Assembly (NCBI RefSeq): GCF_013201705.1
Contig: NZ_CP053838.1
Location: forward strand, 1 to 64,000
Length of the DNA stretch: 64,000 nucleotides
Reading direction: 5' to 3'
Origin: Aliarcobacter faecis
GTDB taxonomy: Bacteria > Campylobacterota > Campylobacteria > Campylobacterales > Arcobacteraceae
The notes beneath the pieces were generated by a model. That model had not been told where the DNA came from and did no database searches. It worked only from the letters and a program-made list of their open reading frames with translations. Both the position numbers and the translations under genes were made by a program. Positions 25,223-33,677 of this stretch are shown piece by piece; within the stretch, counting starts at the first letter, position 1, and each line of letters starts with the position of its first letter.

Positions 25223-25843
25223 TTAATATTCTAAATATGCTTCTATCTCATCTTTTGTGATAAAGGCATTTTTTAATCCAATTCCCTCTAAAAAAACAAT
25301 CATTGCAGTTTTTAATAAAGTTTTATTACCTTTTAATGTATCCAAAATTAGTTCATCACTAAAGTTAGATTCAATTGATGCATCTGATTCACCAAAATTT
25401 CTAGCAATTTGATTTGCTCCAGTATGAGTATAATCATTCATGATTTTATAGGCATTTTGTTTTACATTTGAATAAAAGTTAGTTTCTAATTTTTCATCTA
25501 TTTTTGTTGCCATATCTCCAATACTTGGAAAATGTTTATCCCAACTATTCGCATCATAAATTGTTACTATTTTCGGATCATCCATAATGTAATACATATA
25601 CTTTAGTTTTATAATATTTTCAAAAAAGATTCTTTCTAATGCAAAAGCAGAATTATATAATTTCTTTTCCATTAAATAATTGATTGATATAAAATGACTT
25701 AATACATTTCTTGAAAATCCTGCTAATAGCATGTCTCTTTTATTATCACTAATAATATCAACTTTTATCATTAATTTTTCAATTTTTTTTACTAGCTCAA
25801 TATCATCAATAAGATATTTTTTTATTTCATCTTTTAAACTCAT
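25223..25843 (-). CDS. DUF5677/DUF6988-like helical protein (cassette)
   Basis: A 206-residue helical protein. The pattern RDMLLAGFSRNVLSHFISIN then YNSAFALERIFFENIIKLKY and NDYTHTGANQIARNF resembles the DUF5677/DUF6988 families, which are distant HEPN-like all-alpha proteins. The conserved Arg/Glu of the second helix and the YTH motif of the third are visible. Some of these families occur in toxin or defence settings, but no activity is established here. It starts at ATG after GAGGAAC; the attC-like sites lie 9 bases after the stop and about 20 bases before the start. Confidence 0.65.
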   Translation of the reverse strand: MSLKDEIKKYLIDDIELVKKIEKLMIKVDIISDNKRDMLLAGFSRNVLSHFISINYLMEKKLYNSAFALERIFFENIIKLKYMYYIMDDPKIVTIYDANSWDKHFPSIGDMATKIDEKLETNFYSNVKQNAYKIMNDYTHTGANQIARNFGESDASIESNFSDELILDTLKGNKTLLKTAMIVFLEGIGLKNAFITKDEIEAYLEY

Positions 25844-25865
25844 ATGTTCCTCTCGTATTTATTTT

Positions 25866-25921
25866 GGATAACGTTTTACCTTAGTGATGCTGTAGCATTC
25901 ACTACAGAGATTTATTATGTA
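25866..25921 (-). other. attC-like site 9 (degenerate)
   Basis: GGATAAC (25866) and a GTT-less TTATGTA box near 25915 flank the stem CTTAGTGATGCTG / TAGCATTCACTACAG. Placed exactly at the boundary between two cassettes and overlapping the end of the DUF262 operon. Confidence 0.6.
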
Positions 25922-25922
25922 T

Positions 25923-27905
25923 TTACTTTACCAAATAACATCCATCTATATCTCTTGGTCTCATACTTTTTAGTAAATAACAACAAGCCTCATCTTCTGG
26001 TATTGCTATATGATTTGATTTACACATCTCATTTAACAAACTAGGTTCTTTAATTAGTCTAATTTTCCAATTTGGCATATCATTAGGTGGAGTAAAATTA
26101 GTCACAATTTCCTGTAAATTGTTATTCATTAATTTTAAAATTAGTTTTTTTATGTATATTTTATATTCTTCACTAAATCTACCATAAATATAAAACTCTA
26201 AGGAACGAAGATAGCTATCAATTAAAGACCTTTTATTAGCATTCACTACATTCCAAAATGACCACCAATATTTATAATAGTGATAGTTTCCATCGTTATC
26301 AGCAATAGTAAGTAATGCTCTTCTTAAATCATTATTGATATCTTTATCATCTTTAAAATAAGTGCTAATTACATTTTTAACTGATTCAAGCCTTTTTATA
26401 TCTAATGCCATTCCAGCTTCATAATCGATGCAGTATAAAGCAAATGAAATTTTTCCTTGTAGAAGATCTGTATCTTCTGTATTGAAAATAACACTTTTAT
26501 TATCAGGATTAGCGACTATTAATTTTGCTTTTAATTTTTCCTCTTCTATTTGTTCTTTTGCAAATGAGGACTTTATTTGATTAGAAGATAAGTAGGTATA
26601 AATATCTTCACAACCTGATGATAATTCATAAATTAAGTTAATAACTCCATAAAATTGACCAGGATCACGAATGATTGTGGGTCTATTTCCAGTTTTTTCA
26701 ACATCACCTCTTGCAACTATATTTCTTACTACTCTCATCCAATCTTGAAACTTCTCTTGATTAAATTCGGATACTTTTATTAAGTATTCAGTTTGAGCAT
26801 AAAACAATACTTTTAAAGAATAAGAAGCATTCTGTCCTTCAAAAACTATTCCTGAAAATATATTCTCAGCTGGTGCATGTTGAAATAATGGAAAATTATG
26901 CTTAACATTTAAGTTCTCATCAAAAACTTTACAATATGTATCAAAACATTCTGTTAAATAAATGAAGTCGTTTTCATCAAACATATTTGTTCTAACCATA
27001 TCTGGTTTATCTTGCAATTCTTTTATTATTTGTAATCTATTATCTGTTTTATTTATCGATTGTCTGCACATAGCAATAGTAGAAATAAATCTGTTAAATG
27101 CTTCATCTATTTTATTTTCTTTTCTATGTATCCAAAATAAATCTGTCCATTTTGTATCAATTTTAAATGCAAAAGTATCCTGAAATTCTTTCTCTTTATC
27201 CCATTTATTATCATTTATGCGTTTTTGAAAACTTGCTTTAAAGTTTTCGAAAGATGACAGAAGTTTTCCTCTTGCATTCATCTTTATATATAAGTCATCT
27301 GTTAAACCTATATCTTCCAATTCAATATGATAAAAGCTTATTAAATTTGCATCCGAAGTCAATTTTTCCCATAGATTTTCTATATCAAAAAAGTATTTAT
27401 GAATATCATTTAGAGTTCTTAACATGGCATCAATTGTAGGGTCTTTCTTCCAAGATAAGAAGAACCAAGCTGAATCTACTATTTGAGAACTTAAAACTAT
27501 TGTTTTGGTGATTTGAATAGGATTAAGAACTAAAGTATTACAAAATTCTCTTGAACTTATTCTTGTTTCATAAGTAAACTTCTTCAACACATTCATAATA
27601 TCTTTATTAAGTAATTGACTTTTTACTGCTGCATACCAGTGTAATAAAAATAATGTAGTTAACCGTTGTTGACCATCTAAAGGTTGAGAATCACCATCCT
27701 CGACACTTCCATAAATAAAATCTAGTTTAATAGGAGTATCTGTATTGATACTTTGAAACAATGCATTTAAAAAGTTATCTCTAATTTCCTCTTTATCCTT
27801 TCTTCCTTGTGCATAATCTCTTTGAATAATCGGTATTACTATGTTATGTTCTTTTAGAAGTTCCCAAAAGTTTGTAATCTTTCCTTGATATTGTACATCA
27901 CTCAT
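25923..27905 (-). CDS. DUF262 protein, second of a pair (cassette)
   Basis: A 660-residue protein with an N-terminal DUF262 (ParB/GmrS-like) domain: IPIIQRDYAQGRKD (about 24-37) and PLDGQQRLTTLFLLHWY (about 75-91), the DGQQR motif being the nucleotide-binding/cleaving centre. The long helical C-terminal region has no HNH motif. Its start overlaps the stop of the preceding DUF262 gene by one base, so the two are made together. DUF262 pairs of this sort resemble the modification-dependent GmrSD restriction enzymes and their relatives. Here the nuclease half is probably supplied by the partner. Confidence 0.85.
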   Translation of the reverse strand: MSDVQYQGKITNFWELLKEHNIVIPIIQRDYAQGRKDKEEIRDNFLNALFQSINTDTPIKLDFIYGSVEDGDSQPLDGQQRLTTLFLLHWYAAVKSQLLNKDIMNVLKKFTYETRISSREFCNTLVLNPIQITKTIVLSSQIVDSAWFFLSWKKDPTIDAMLRTLNDIHKYFFDIENLWEKLTSDANLISFYHIELEDIGLTDDLYIKMNARGKLLSSFENFKASFQKRINDNKWDKEKEFQDTFAFKIDTKWTDLFWIHRKENKIDEAFNRFISTIAMCRQSINKTDNRLQIIKELQDKPDMVRTNMFDENDFIYLTECFDTYCKVFDENLNVKHNFPLFQHAPAENIFSGIVFEGQNASYSLKVLFYAQTEYLIKVSEFNQEKFQDWMRVVRNIVARGDVEKTGNRPTIIRDPGQFYGVINLIYELSSGCEDIYTYLSSNQIKSSFAKEQIEEEKLKAKLIVANPDNKSVIFNTEDTDLLQGKISFALYCIDYEAGMALDIKRLESVKNVISTYFKDDKDINNDLRRALLTIADNDGNYHYYKYWWSFWNVVNANKRSLIDSYLRSLEFYIYGRFSEEYKIYIKKLILKLMNNNLQEIVTNFTPPNDMPNWKIRLIKEPSLLNEMCKSNHIAIPEDEACCYLLKSMRPRDIDGCYLVK

Positions 27906-29572
27906 TAAATTTCCTTTTCAACATAATCTTTAAGAACTTTTTCTAAGTCTTTGTAATAATTTTCCCTATCTTCTAGTGTCCAAAAAGAAATTTTAGGAGG
28001 ATAAGAACTAAAATATTTTAAAAAAACATTTTTAGTACAAATAGGTATAAAAATTCCTTTCTTTTCTCTGTCTATGATAGTTTTTCTTTTTAAAGGAAAA
28101 ACAGCATTTTTATAACCACGATTTGTTTCAGAATCTAATAATGCTAAATTAGATATGTCATTTATATCTTCATCTTCTAAATAAGAATTAAAGTGTTTTA
28201 CAATATCTTTAAATAAAACTTCAAACTCAACATCATCTTCACAATCACAAGTATCAGCTCTATTTTTTAATTTTTTTCCATCTTCTTTACTAACATCAAT
28301 GAATACTTTTGCATCATTTAACCAACTATTTTTTTGCTTAGGTATAGTATCTGTAATTGAAGTGATATGTTCAATATCCCATTTCTCATTTTTATATATA
28401 TCAAAAGGAAAATATGCATTATCATTTTCATTATTTAACATTGTAAGTATATTATAAAGTAACAATACCTTCTTCACTCTTTTATCTCCGTATTGAAGAC
28501 TTTCTAATGTTACATTTTTTAAGTCACTTTTAATTGCTTCATCTAATAAAGTTCTAAATTCTGTTTTGCTTAAATTGATTGATTTATTGTATAAATCAGC
28601 AATAGTGACAGATTCAATCGCAATAAGATAACCTATTTTATGGTATAAATCTCTCTCTTCAAACCATTCTTGAAACCTTTGAAAATATTTTTTTATTTCT
28701 AGCCAATTATTTTCTATTGTTTTTTGATCTTTTTTTATGAATTTTTTATTAAAAAATCTAAATGTAGAGTAGTTATCAGTATAGTCTTTTTCATCATTCA
28801 TAAGGTCAAAAATAAACTCTATTCTATTTGTAGTAATATTATTACCATTTAGAAAATACCAAAATCTATTATTTTGTAAAGATTGCTCAATATAATCCCA
28901 CTCTGATGAAATTTCTAATTGCTTAAGTCTTATTTTATCATTTTTCTTTTTATCAAAGTTTGCACTATTTAAAAATAAAGCCTTAATAAGTTCGGCATTT
29001 GTTAATGGTATTTTTCCAATATTAATTCTTGTAAATATCTCTATTGGATCTTCTTCACTACTTTCATACCATATAACTTTTGAGTTAAATTTAAATTTTG
29101 ATTCAAAGTCATTAATATTAAAATTAGGTTTATTAAACCAATCACAGACTGTTTCATAAGCATTTGATATATGGTAAAAATCTATATTTGAGTCATTGTA
29201 GGTTTCTCTAGTTAAATCTTGAAGAAATAATGTAGAGTTTTCTCTTGTTTCATAATCTAAATCAAATGTTTTTTCAGGTTCACGAAGTCTACTATTCATA
29301 AAATGTAATATTAAATATATGGTTGTCAATCTTTGCTGTCCATCTATAACTTCAAACTGTCCATTTTCTTTTTTTTTAGTAACAATAGGCTGTAAGCAAT
29401 ACCATGTTTTTTCATCGGTATCATCTACTAAACGAGGAGTAAACTCTGAAATATCATTTAATAAATCTTTAACTTCATTTTTACTCCACCTATATCCTCG
29501 TTGATATGATGGAATATAAAAACTAAATTGCTGAAGTTCGTTAATTGTTTTTAATTCTAAAATATTTTCCAT
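27905..29572 (-). CDS. DUF262-DUF1524 protein (GmrSD-like), first of a pair (cassette)
   Basis: A 555-residue protein with DUF262 at the N-terminus (IPSYQRGYRWSKNEVKDLL, about 18-36; QFEVIDGQQRLTTIYLI, about 74-90) and a DUF1524 His-Me/HNH-like nuclease region toward the C-terminus (KWDIEHITSITDTIP, about 401-415, then ISNLALLDSETNRGYKNAVF). This is the fused layout of the GmrSD type IV restriction enzyme family, which uses nucleotide hydrolysis to cut modified phage DNA. It leads a two-gene operon with a second DUF262 protein, starting about 57 bases after a TATAAT box in leader copy B. AAAAGGAAA precedes the ATG. The modified base it might recognise is unknown. Confidence 0.87.
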   Translation of the reverse strand: MENILELKTINELQQFSFYIPSYQRGYRWSKNEVKDLLNDISEFTPRLVDDTDEKTWYCLQPIVTKKKENGQFEVIDGQQRLTTIYLILHFMNSRLREPEKTFDLDYETRENSTLFLQDLTRETYNDSNIDFYHISNAYETVCDWFNKPNFNINDFESKFKFNSKVIWYESSEEDPIEIFTRINIGKIPLTNAELIKALFLNSANFDKKKNDKIRLKQLEISSEWDYIEQSLQNNRFWYFLNGNNITTNRIEFIFDLMNDEKDYTDNYSTFRFFNKKFIKKDQKTIENNWLEIKKYFQRFQEWFEERDLYHKIGYLIAIESVTIADLYNKSINLSKTEFRTLLDEAIKSDLKNVTLESLQYGDKRVKKVLLLYNILTMLNNENDNAYFPFDIYKNEKWDIEHITSITDTIPKQKNSWLNDAKVFIDVSKEDGKKLKNRADTCDCEDDVEFEVLFKDIVKHFNSYLEDEDINDISNLALLDSETNRGYKNAVFPLKRKTIIDREKKGIFIPICTKNVFLKYFSSYPPKISFWTLEDRENYYKDLEKVLKDYVEKEI

Positions 29573-29591
29573 AAAGTTATTTCCTTTTTTG

Positions 29592-30033
29592 ATATTTCAA
29601 TCTATACATAACTATTTATTGAACATACATTATATACAAGATAGCCTGAAAATGAACAAGCAACATACACAATATGTGTCGTATATCAAAATGCCTACAA
29701 ACACCTTAAATAAACTATTTTTGTAGATGTTACTATAAAAAATATTGGAAATTGAGATGCTTCTTAAATAAATTTTAAGTTTATAATATGCTTTTTATGT
29801 ATGTTTAATGTGGATATTTAGACGATAATAGTACATAATATATGTATATAAAAGTGACATCGTAATAAATCTGCATATATTATGAGGAGTAATGTGGACA
29901 GAAAATTGCTACAAAGATAAGTTATAAAACAAGTTCAACAACCTTTACCTTATTAAACATCCTCCAAATCTCAATTATTTTTGGCCCAAGCTTTTCCTTA
30001 GCAAAAACTGCTCCAAAAGTAAGAAGTTTAGCA
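29592..30033 (-). repeat. Leader repeat copy B (promoter of the DUF262 operon)
   Basis: The longest copy. Read on the minus strand it runs from the attC box at 30034 through GTTGAACTTGTTTTATAAC and TTTATTTAAGAAG to CTTGTATATAATGTATG and ATAAATAGTTATG, ending just before the DUF262 start. The TATAAT at 29634-29629 would start transcripts about 50 bases upstream of the ATG. It shares most of its length with copy C. A stretch near 29780-29890 is unique to this copy. Confidence 0.75.
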
Positions 30034-30103
30034 ACTTAACGGTTGAGTTGGGAAATATTTGAGCCGCGAGGGTCAAATATTTTTCTCCAATGATTTGTAA
30101 TAA
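30034..30103 (-). other. attC-like site 10
   Basis: ACTTAAC (30034) and a degenerate GTAATAA (30097) flank the stem GGAAATATTTGA / TCAAATATTTTTC, the same stem family as sites 4 and 8. It overlaps the end of the McrA-like gene. Confidence 0.75.
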
Positions 30104-30834
30104 GTTGTCTGCTTAATCTTGTCATGAATTTCTTCAATACCGTATGCAGGTTTTCTTTTATGTAACATTGCATGACAATTTGGACAAACAGGTCTTAAAT
30201 CTTCAATTGGGTTTATTTTATATTTGGCATCTATTTCGGATAATGGTTTTATGTGATGAACATGAATAAAATTGTGTCCAATTTCTCCATAAATATTTTC
30301 AAAATCAAAATTACAAATTACACATTTGTAACCATATTCATTAATACATTCTTGTCTTGCTTGTGAACTTCGCTCATAAGCATTAACTGTAATTTGTTTT
30401 TTTGTACCTTCAAATAAGTCATTATCTTCAATTTCATCAGGATAGATTATATCTGATTTTAAAACTCTCTCTAGTTCATTTTGTTTTTCTACATTGTCAA
30501 TATAAGTAGTTCTTGTACTTACTATTTTAGTATTTAATTGAATGTTTGAGTTGATAACTTCCACATTATTAAGCTTATGTCCATAAATAAACTTTTCATG
30601 TCTATTATTATCATGTTTTATTTCTCCTAGAAATTTAGCTTTCGCAACTATATAGCCATCATAAGCAAAATATATTTTATTTCCTTTTTGGAGCTTATTT
30701 TCATTCATTCTTTTTGTATGAAAAAAATAATTTTCATCTCTCGTTGGTAAAATTTTATTAAAGAAATTTTTAGTTTTCACTTCATTCTCAAAACCTTCTA
30801 CTTTATCTTTACTTAACCTAAAGAGTAAATCCAT
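30073..30834 (-). CDS. HNH endonuclease, McrA-like (cassette)
   Basis: A 253-residue protein. The C-terminal HNH domain (about 165-235) is complete: YKCVICNFDFENIYG, FIHVHHIKPLSEID, then DLRPVCPNCHAMLHKRKP, giving two zinc CxxC pairs, the catalytic HHI and the Asn/His end. The N-terminal 110 residues (KIYFAYDGYIVAKAKFLGE) look like a PUA/EVE-like beta domain that could read modified bases. That layout is typical of McrA-type modification-dependent restriction. Its position in a cassette beside a GmrSD-like pair makes a restriction role likely. Start after AAAGGATT. Confidence 0.82.
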   Translation of the reverse strand: MDLLFRLSKDKVEGFENEVKTKNFFNKILPTRDENYFFHTKRMNENKLQKGNKIYFAYDGYIVAKAKFLGEIKHDNNRHEKFIYGHKLNNVEVINSNIQLNTKIVSTRTTYIDNVEKQNELERVLKSDIIYPDEIEDNDLFEGTKKQITVNAYERSSQARQECINEYGYKCVICNFDFENIYGEIGHNFIHVHHIKPLSEIDAKYKINPIEDLRPVCPNCHAMLHKRKPAYGIEEIHDKIKQTTYYKSLEKNI

Positions 30835-30849
30835 TTGTAATCCTTTGAC

Positions 30850-30905
30850 TTATAACATTTGACTTCACCGACAGTTTACCTGTTCGGTGCTAGGTTTTGT
30901 TATTT
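30850..30905 (-). other. attC-like site 11
   Basis: TTATAAC (30850) and GTTATTT (30899) flank TTCACCGACAG / CTGTTCGGTGCT, a near-perfect stem. It is closely similar to site 13 (36113), including TTTGACTT and GCTAGGTTTTGTT. Confidence 0.85.
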
Positions 30906-30922
30906 GTTTAATTTAAATCTTT

Positions 30923-32269
30923 TTAGTATTTTTTCCTATTATTTTTTAAATCATTAAGTAAAGTTTCTAATTGATTAATTTGCATTGTTAAATTTAATTC
31001 TGATTCAATATTTTCTTCACTATTTGGAGGATACGGTGTACCTTCTATATTAAATTGCTCTAATATCAAAAGGTAATCATCATCATTAAGATTAAGTAAA
31101 TTGTTTCCATTATTATCACTCAATCGTTCTTTATATTTCGAAATAAAAAATGACCGACAATGAGGGCATGTAAATACTCTTTCCATATTTATATCTTTAT
31201 GTTCTTCTTGTTGGGTTATTTTCATTAAAGATATATTTGGATGATATAATGTTTTATACAAAACAACAGGTTCTTTAGTGCAATTAGGACAAACATATGT
31301 TGATATATAGAAATTAGACATTTTCTTAGTATAAAATGTTTGCATTCTATTTAAAGCTTCTGATTCGTCATGTGTTTGTATCAGATGAAATTTAAATTGA
31401 TTATGTTCAAGATTAAATTTAATATGAGATGATACATAATTTTTTTTAGAAAGATTATAATGTGATAGATAGATAGCTTCCCAAACATAAATGATAAAAT
31501 TTCTAAAAAATCTAAGTTCTATTTCAGTAATAATAAATAAATCATTTTCTATAAAATTGTCAGTTCGTAATATATTATAGTTGTTAGGAAAAAGATTTCT
31601 TTCAATAAACTCAAAATTTCTATTTATCATATCAGTTATTTTATTTTTAATTTTATCCATTTCTTTTATAAAATCATTATCAATTACTCCACTTGAATGT
31701 GTATATAAGTTTCTTATGAATGTGAAATATTTCCATATCACCGTAAAATCATTTTGTGTAAAGTTTTTATATAAATCATTAAATTTACTAATAAATTTAT
31801 GATTTATACTGCAAACTTCGTCTAAAAGTTTTTTTTGAAAAACTCTCTCATCTGCATTTTTCCCTTGTGTAATTAAATAGCTTTTTATCGTATTCTCAAA
31901 GGATGAATATAAAGTAATGAGTTGTTGAATATTTGTAATATAGTTAATAAACTCTTCATAATTTCCATCAAAATATTTTCTTCTTAAATATAAATCATCA
32001 TTTAAAATAGATATATTATATTCTTCTCTTTCAGTTTTTTCTCTCTTAAGTCCCATTGCTGGTAAAATTGAGTCAATTTCTTGAAGTTTATGGTTTATAG
32101 ATTCTTTTATTTCTAAGCTCATTACAGGTAACTGTGACTTTACTTCATTAAATAAGTGATTTGCAAGTAAATTTTGTTTTATATTTAGGCTATAAAACAT
32201 ATAAAAAAGTTCATAGTTTGGACAAGTTCCTTTTTCTGGTACTATCATGCCATAAGTTTCAAATAACAC
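30923..32269 (-). CDS. HEPN-like protein with C-terminal zinc ribbons (cassette)
   Basis: A 448-residue protein not assignable to a named family. The middle is helical and contains FTFIRNLYTHSSGVID, an R-x4-H motif (Arg186, His191) in the setting expected for HEPN or MAE_28990-like proteins. The C-terminal third has CPNC (about 336) and CPHC (about 374), making a split zinc ribbon that could bind nucleic acid. The tail is an acidic coiled-coil (MQINQLETLLNDLKNN). It starts at GTG after AGGAG, 46 bases from the TATAAT of leader copy C. HEPN-fold RNases are common toxins and anti-phage effectors, but this reading rests on a short motif. Confidence 0.6.
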   Translation of the reverse strand: MLFETYGMIVPEKGTCPNYELFYMFYSLNIKQNLLANHLFNEVKSQLPVMSLEIKESINHKLQEIDSILPAMGLKREKTEREEYNISILNDDLYLRRKYFDGNYEEFINYITNIQQLITLYSSFENTIKSYLITQGKNADERVFQKKLLDEVCSINHKFISKFNDLYKNFTQNDFTVIWKYFTFIRNLYTHSSGVIDNDFIKEMDKIKNKITDMINRNFEFIERNLFPNNYNILRTDNFIENDLFIITEIELRFFRNFIIYVWEAIYLSHYNLSKKNYVSSHIKFNLEHNQFKFHLIQTHDESEALNRMQTFYTKKMSNFYISTYVCPNCTKEPVVLYKTLYHPNISLMKITQQEEHKDINMERVFTCPHCRSFFISKYKERLSDNNGNNLLNLNDDDYLLILEQFNIEGTPYPPNSEENIESELNLTMQINQLETLLNDLKNNRKKY

Positions 32270-32283
32270 TATTAACTCCTATT

Positions 32284-32625
32284 TATATTTCATACAACTA
32301 TTTATTGAATATACATTATATATAAAACACTCTAAAAATCAACAAACAACATACACAATATGTGTCGTATATCAAAATGCCTGCAAACACCTTAAATAAG
32401 GTATTTTTGTAGATGTCACTATAAAAAACATTAGAAATTGAGATACTTCTTAAATAAATTTTAAGTTTATGACATTATATTTAATGTGGACAGAAAATTG
32501 TTACAAAGATAAGTTATAAAACAAGTTCAACAACCTGTACTTATTGAACATGCTCCAAATTTCAATTCTTTTTGGAACAATCTACTTTTTAGTAAAAACT
32601 GCTCCAAAAGTAAGAGGTTGAGAAA
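32284..32625 (-). repeat. Leader repeat copy C (promoter of the HEPN-like gene)
   Basis: Nearly collinear with copy B, minus its unique block: ACACAATATGTGTCGTATATC, TTTTTGTAGATGT and the GTTCAACAACCTGTAC block occur in the same order. The TATAAT box is at 32320-32315. It does not end in an attC-like box: the homologous position continues AGAGGTTGAGAAATAGCC, so the boundary with the next unit was lost or recombined. The rest of the gap to 32808 shows nothing I can identify. Confidence 0.7.
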
Positions 32626-32808
32626 TAGCCCATTCATAAGTTTTCCTATTCTTTATCTCAATAAATACAGTTATATCTTTTATGATATCGTTATGTCATC
32701 ATAATTTTTATATCTTTTTTATTTGAAAAAAATTTTTATAATTTTGTTTTTACCACAAGCTGTTCTATATATTGAACTGTTAACTCAAAAGAAAATAAAA
32801 CCACATAT

Positions 32809-33675
32809 TTATATCTCAAAAAAATTTAATTCATATCTTTTATCATGTATAGAGGATTTATATAGTTTAATATGTTTTAAATCTTCTCTTTCTTTTAATT
32901 CAATTAACTTATTTATATCTTCATCCTTCATCCTACATCCTAAATAGACACTTTTTATTGCATCAGGACTAACTTTAAACATAAACATAGTGTTTGGATT
33001 ATTGAGGAAGGAAGTATTATAGGAATTTCTTATTTCAAAAAAATTTTCATTAATTTTTTCCAATTCCTCTTTATATGAAGAAAAAACACATTCATCTTCA
33101 AATTTTTTATCACAATAATCTTTATGAATTAGAATTTTATCACTATTTGAAAGTTTTAATAACATTCTATATTCTTGTTCATATATCCAATCTGATGACT
33201 TATGAAAATATGGTTCCAATAAATAGTCAGATGAAATTAATCTTTCTTTTCTATACAATACTTTTTGAGGATTACCTAGATAATTATGTTCCTTTTCTAT
33301 AAATTTTTTGGAAAAAAATGGATGTGCTAAATCAAATTCAATTACTATTCCAGTGTGATTATTAGAATAATGGCTCCACATTAATATATTATCTTTTGTC
33401 TCTGTAAAACTAATTATGCCATGATCTTTAAATAAATCAGTACCTAAATGTCTCCATGGAGAATTTAAATTCTGCATTCTTATATATGAAAAAATTTCTT
33501 CTTTTGTTTGACCAAATCTATAATGCTTTAATTCTAAAAATAAATTTGCCCACCATTCTATTGATGGTTCCATTTCAAAAGGGTCATTTAATGTATTTAT
33601 GTGCGAAGCTCTTAGTAAAAAGTTTTCAAAAAAAATTTCTCTAAAAGGCATAAATTTATATAACGACTTAACCAT
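32809..33675 (-). CDS. DUF2971 protein, partner of a PD-(D/E)XK gene
   Basis: A 288-residue DUF2971 protein: LYKFMPFREIFFENFLLRAS at the start, TLNDPFEMEPSIEWW (about 28-42), ILMWSHYSNNHTGIVIEFD (about 96-114), SSDWIYEQEYRMLLKLS (about 157-173) and IKSVYLGCRMK near the end. This is the canonical motif order of the family. It begins 2 bases after the stop of the nuclease-like gene and has no separate promoter, so they form a two-gene operon. The pairing suggests that the nuclease is controlled by, or works with, the DUF2971 protein. Confidence 0.83.
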   Translation of the reverse strand: MVKSLYKFMPFREIFFENFLLRASHINTLNDPFEMEPSIEWWANLFLELKHYRFGQTKEEIFSYIRMQNLNSPWRHLGTDLFKDHGIISFTETKDNILMWSHYSNNHTGIVIEFDLAHPFFSKKFIEKEHNYLGNPQKVLYRKERLISSDYLLEPYFHKSSDWIYEQEYRMLLKLSNSDKILIHKDYCDKKFEDECVFSSYKEELEKINENFFEIRNSYNTSFLNNPNTMFMFKVSPDAIKSVYLGCRMKDEDINKLIELKEREDLKHIKLYKSSIHDKRYELNFFEI

Positions 33676-33677
33676 AA

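Noticed and set aside
32626-32808. Small plus-strand frame (32723-32947) in the gap after leader copy C
   Set aside because: It overlaps the end of the DUF2971 gene on the other strand, is a hydrophobic low-complexity translation of AT-rich DNA and has no ribosome site.
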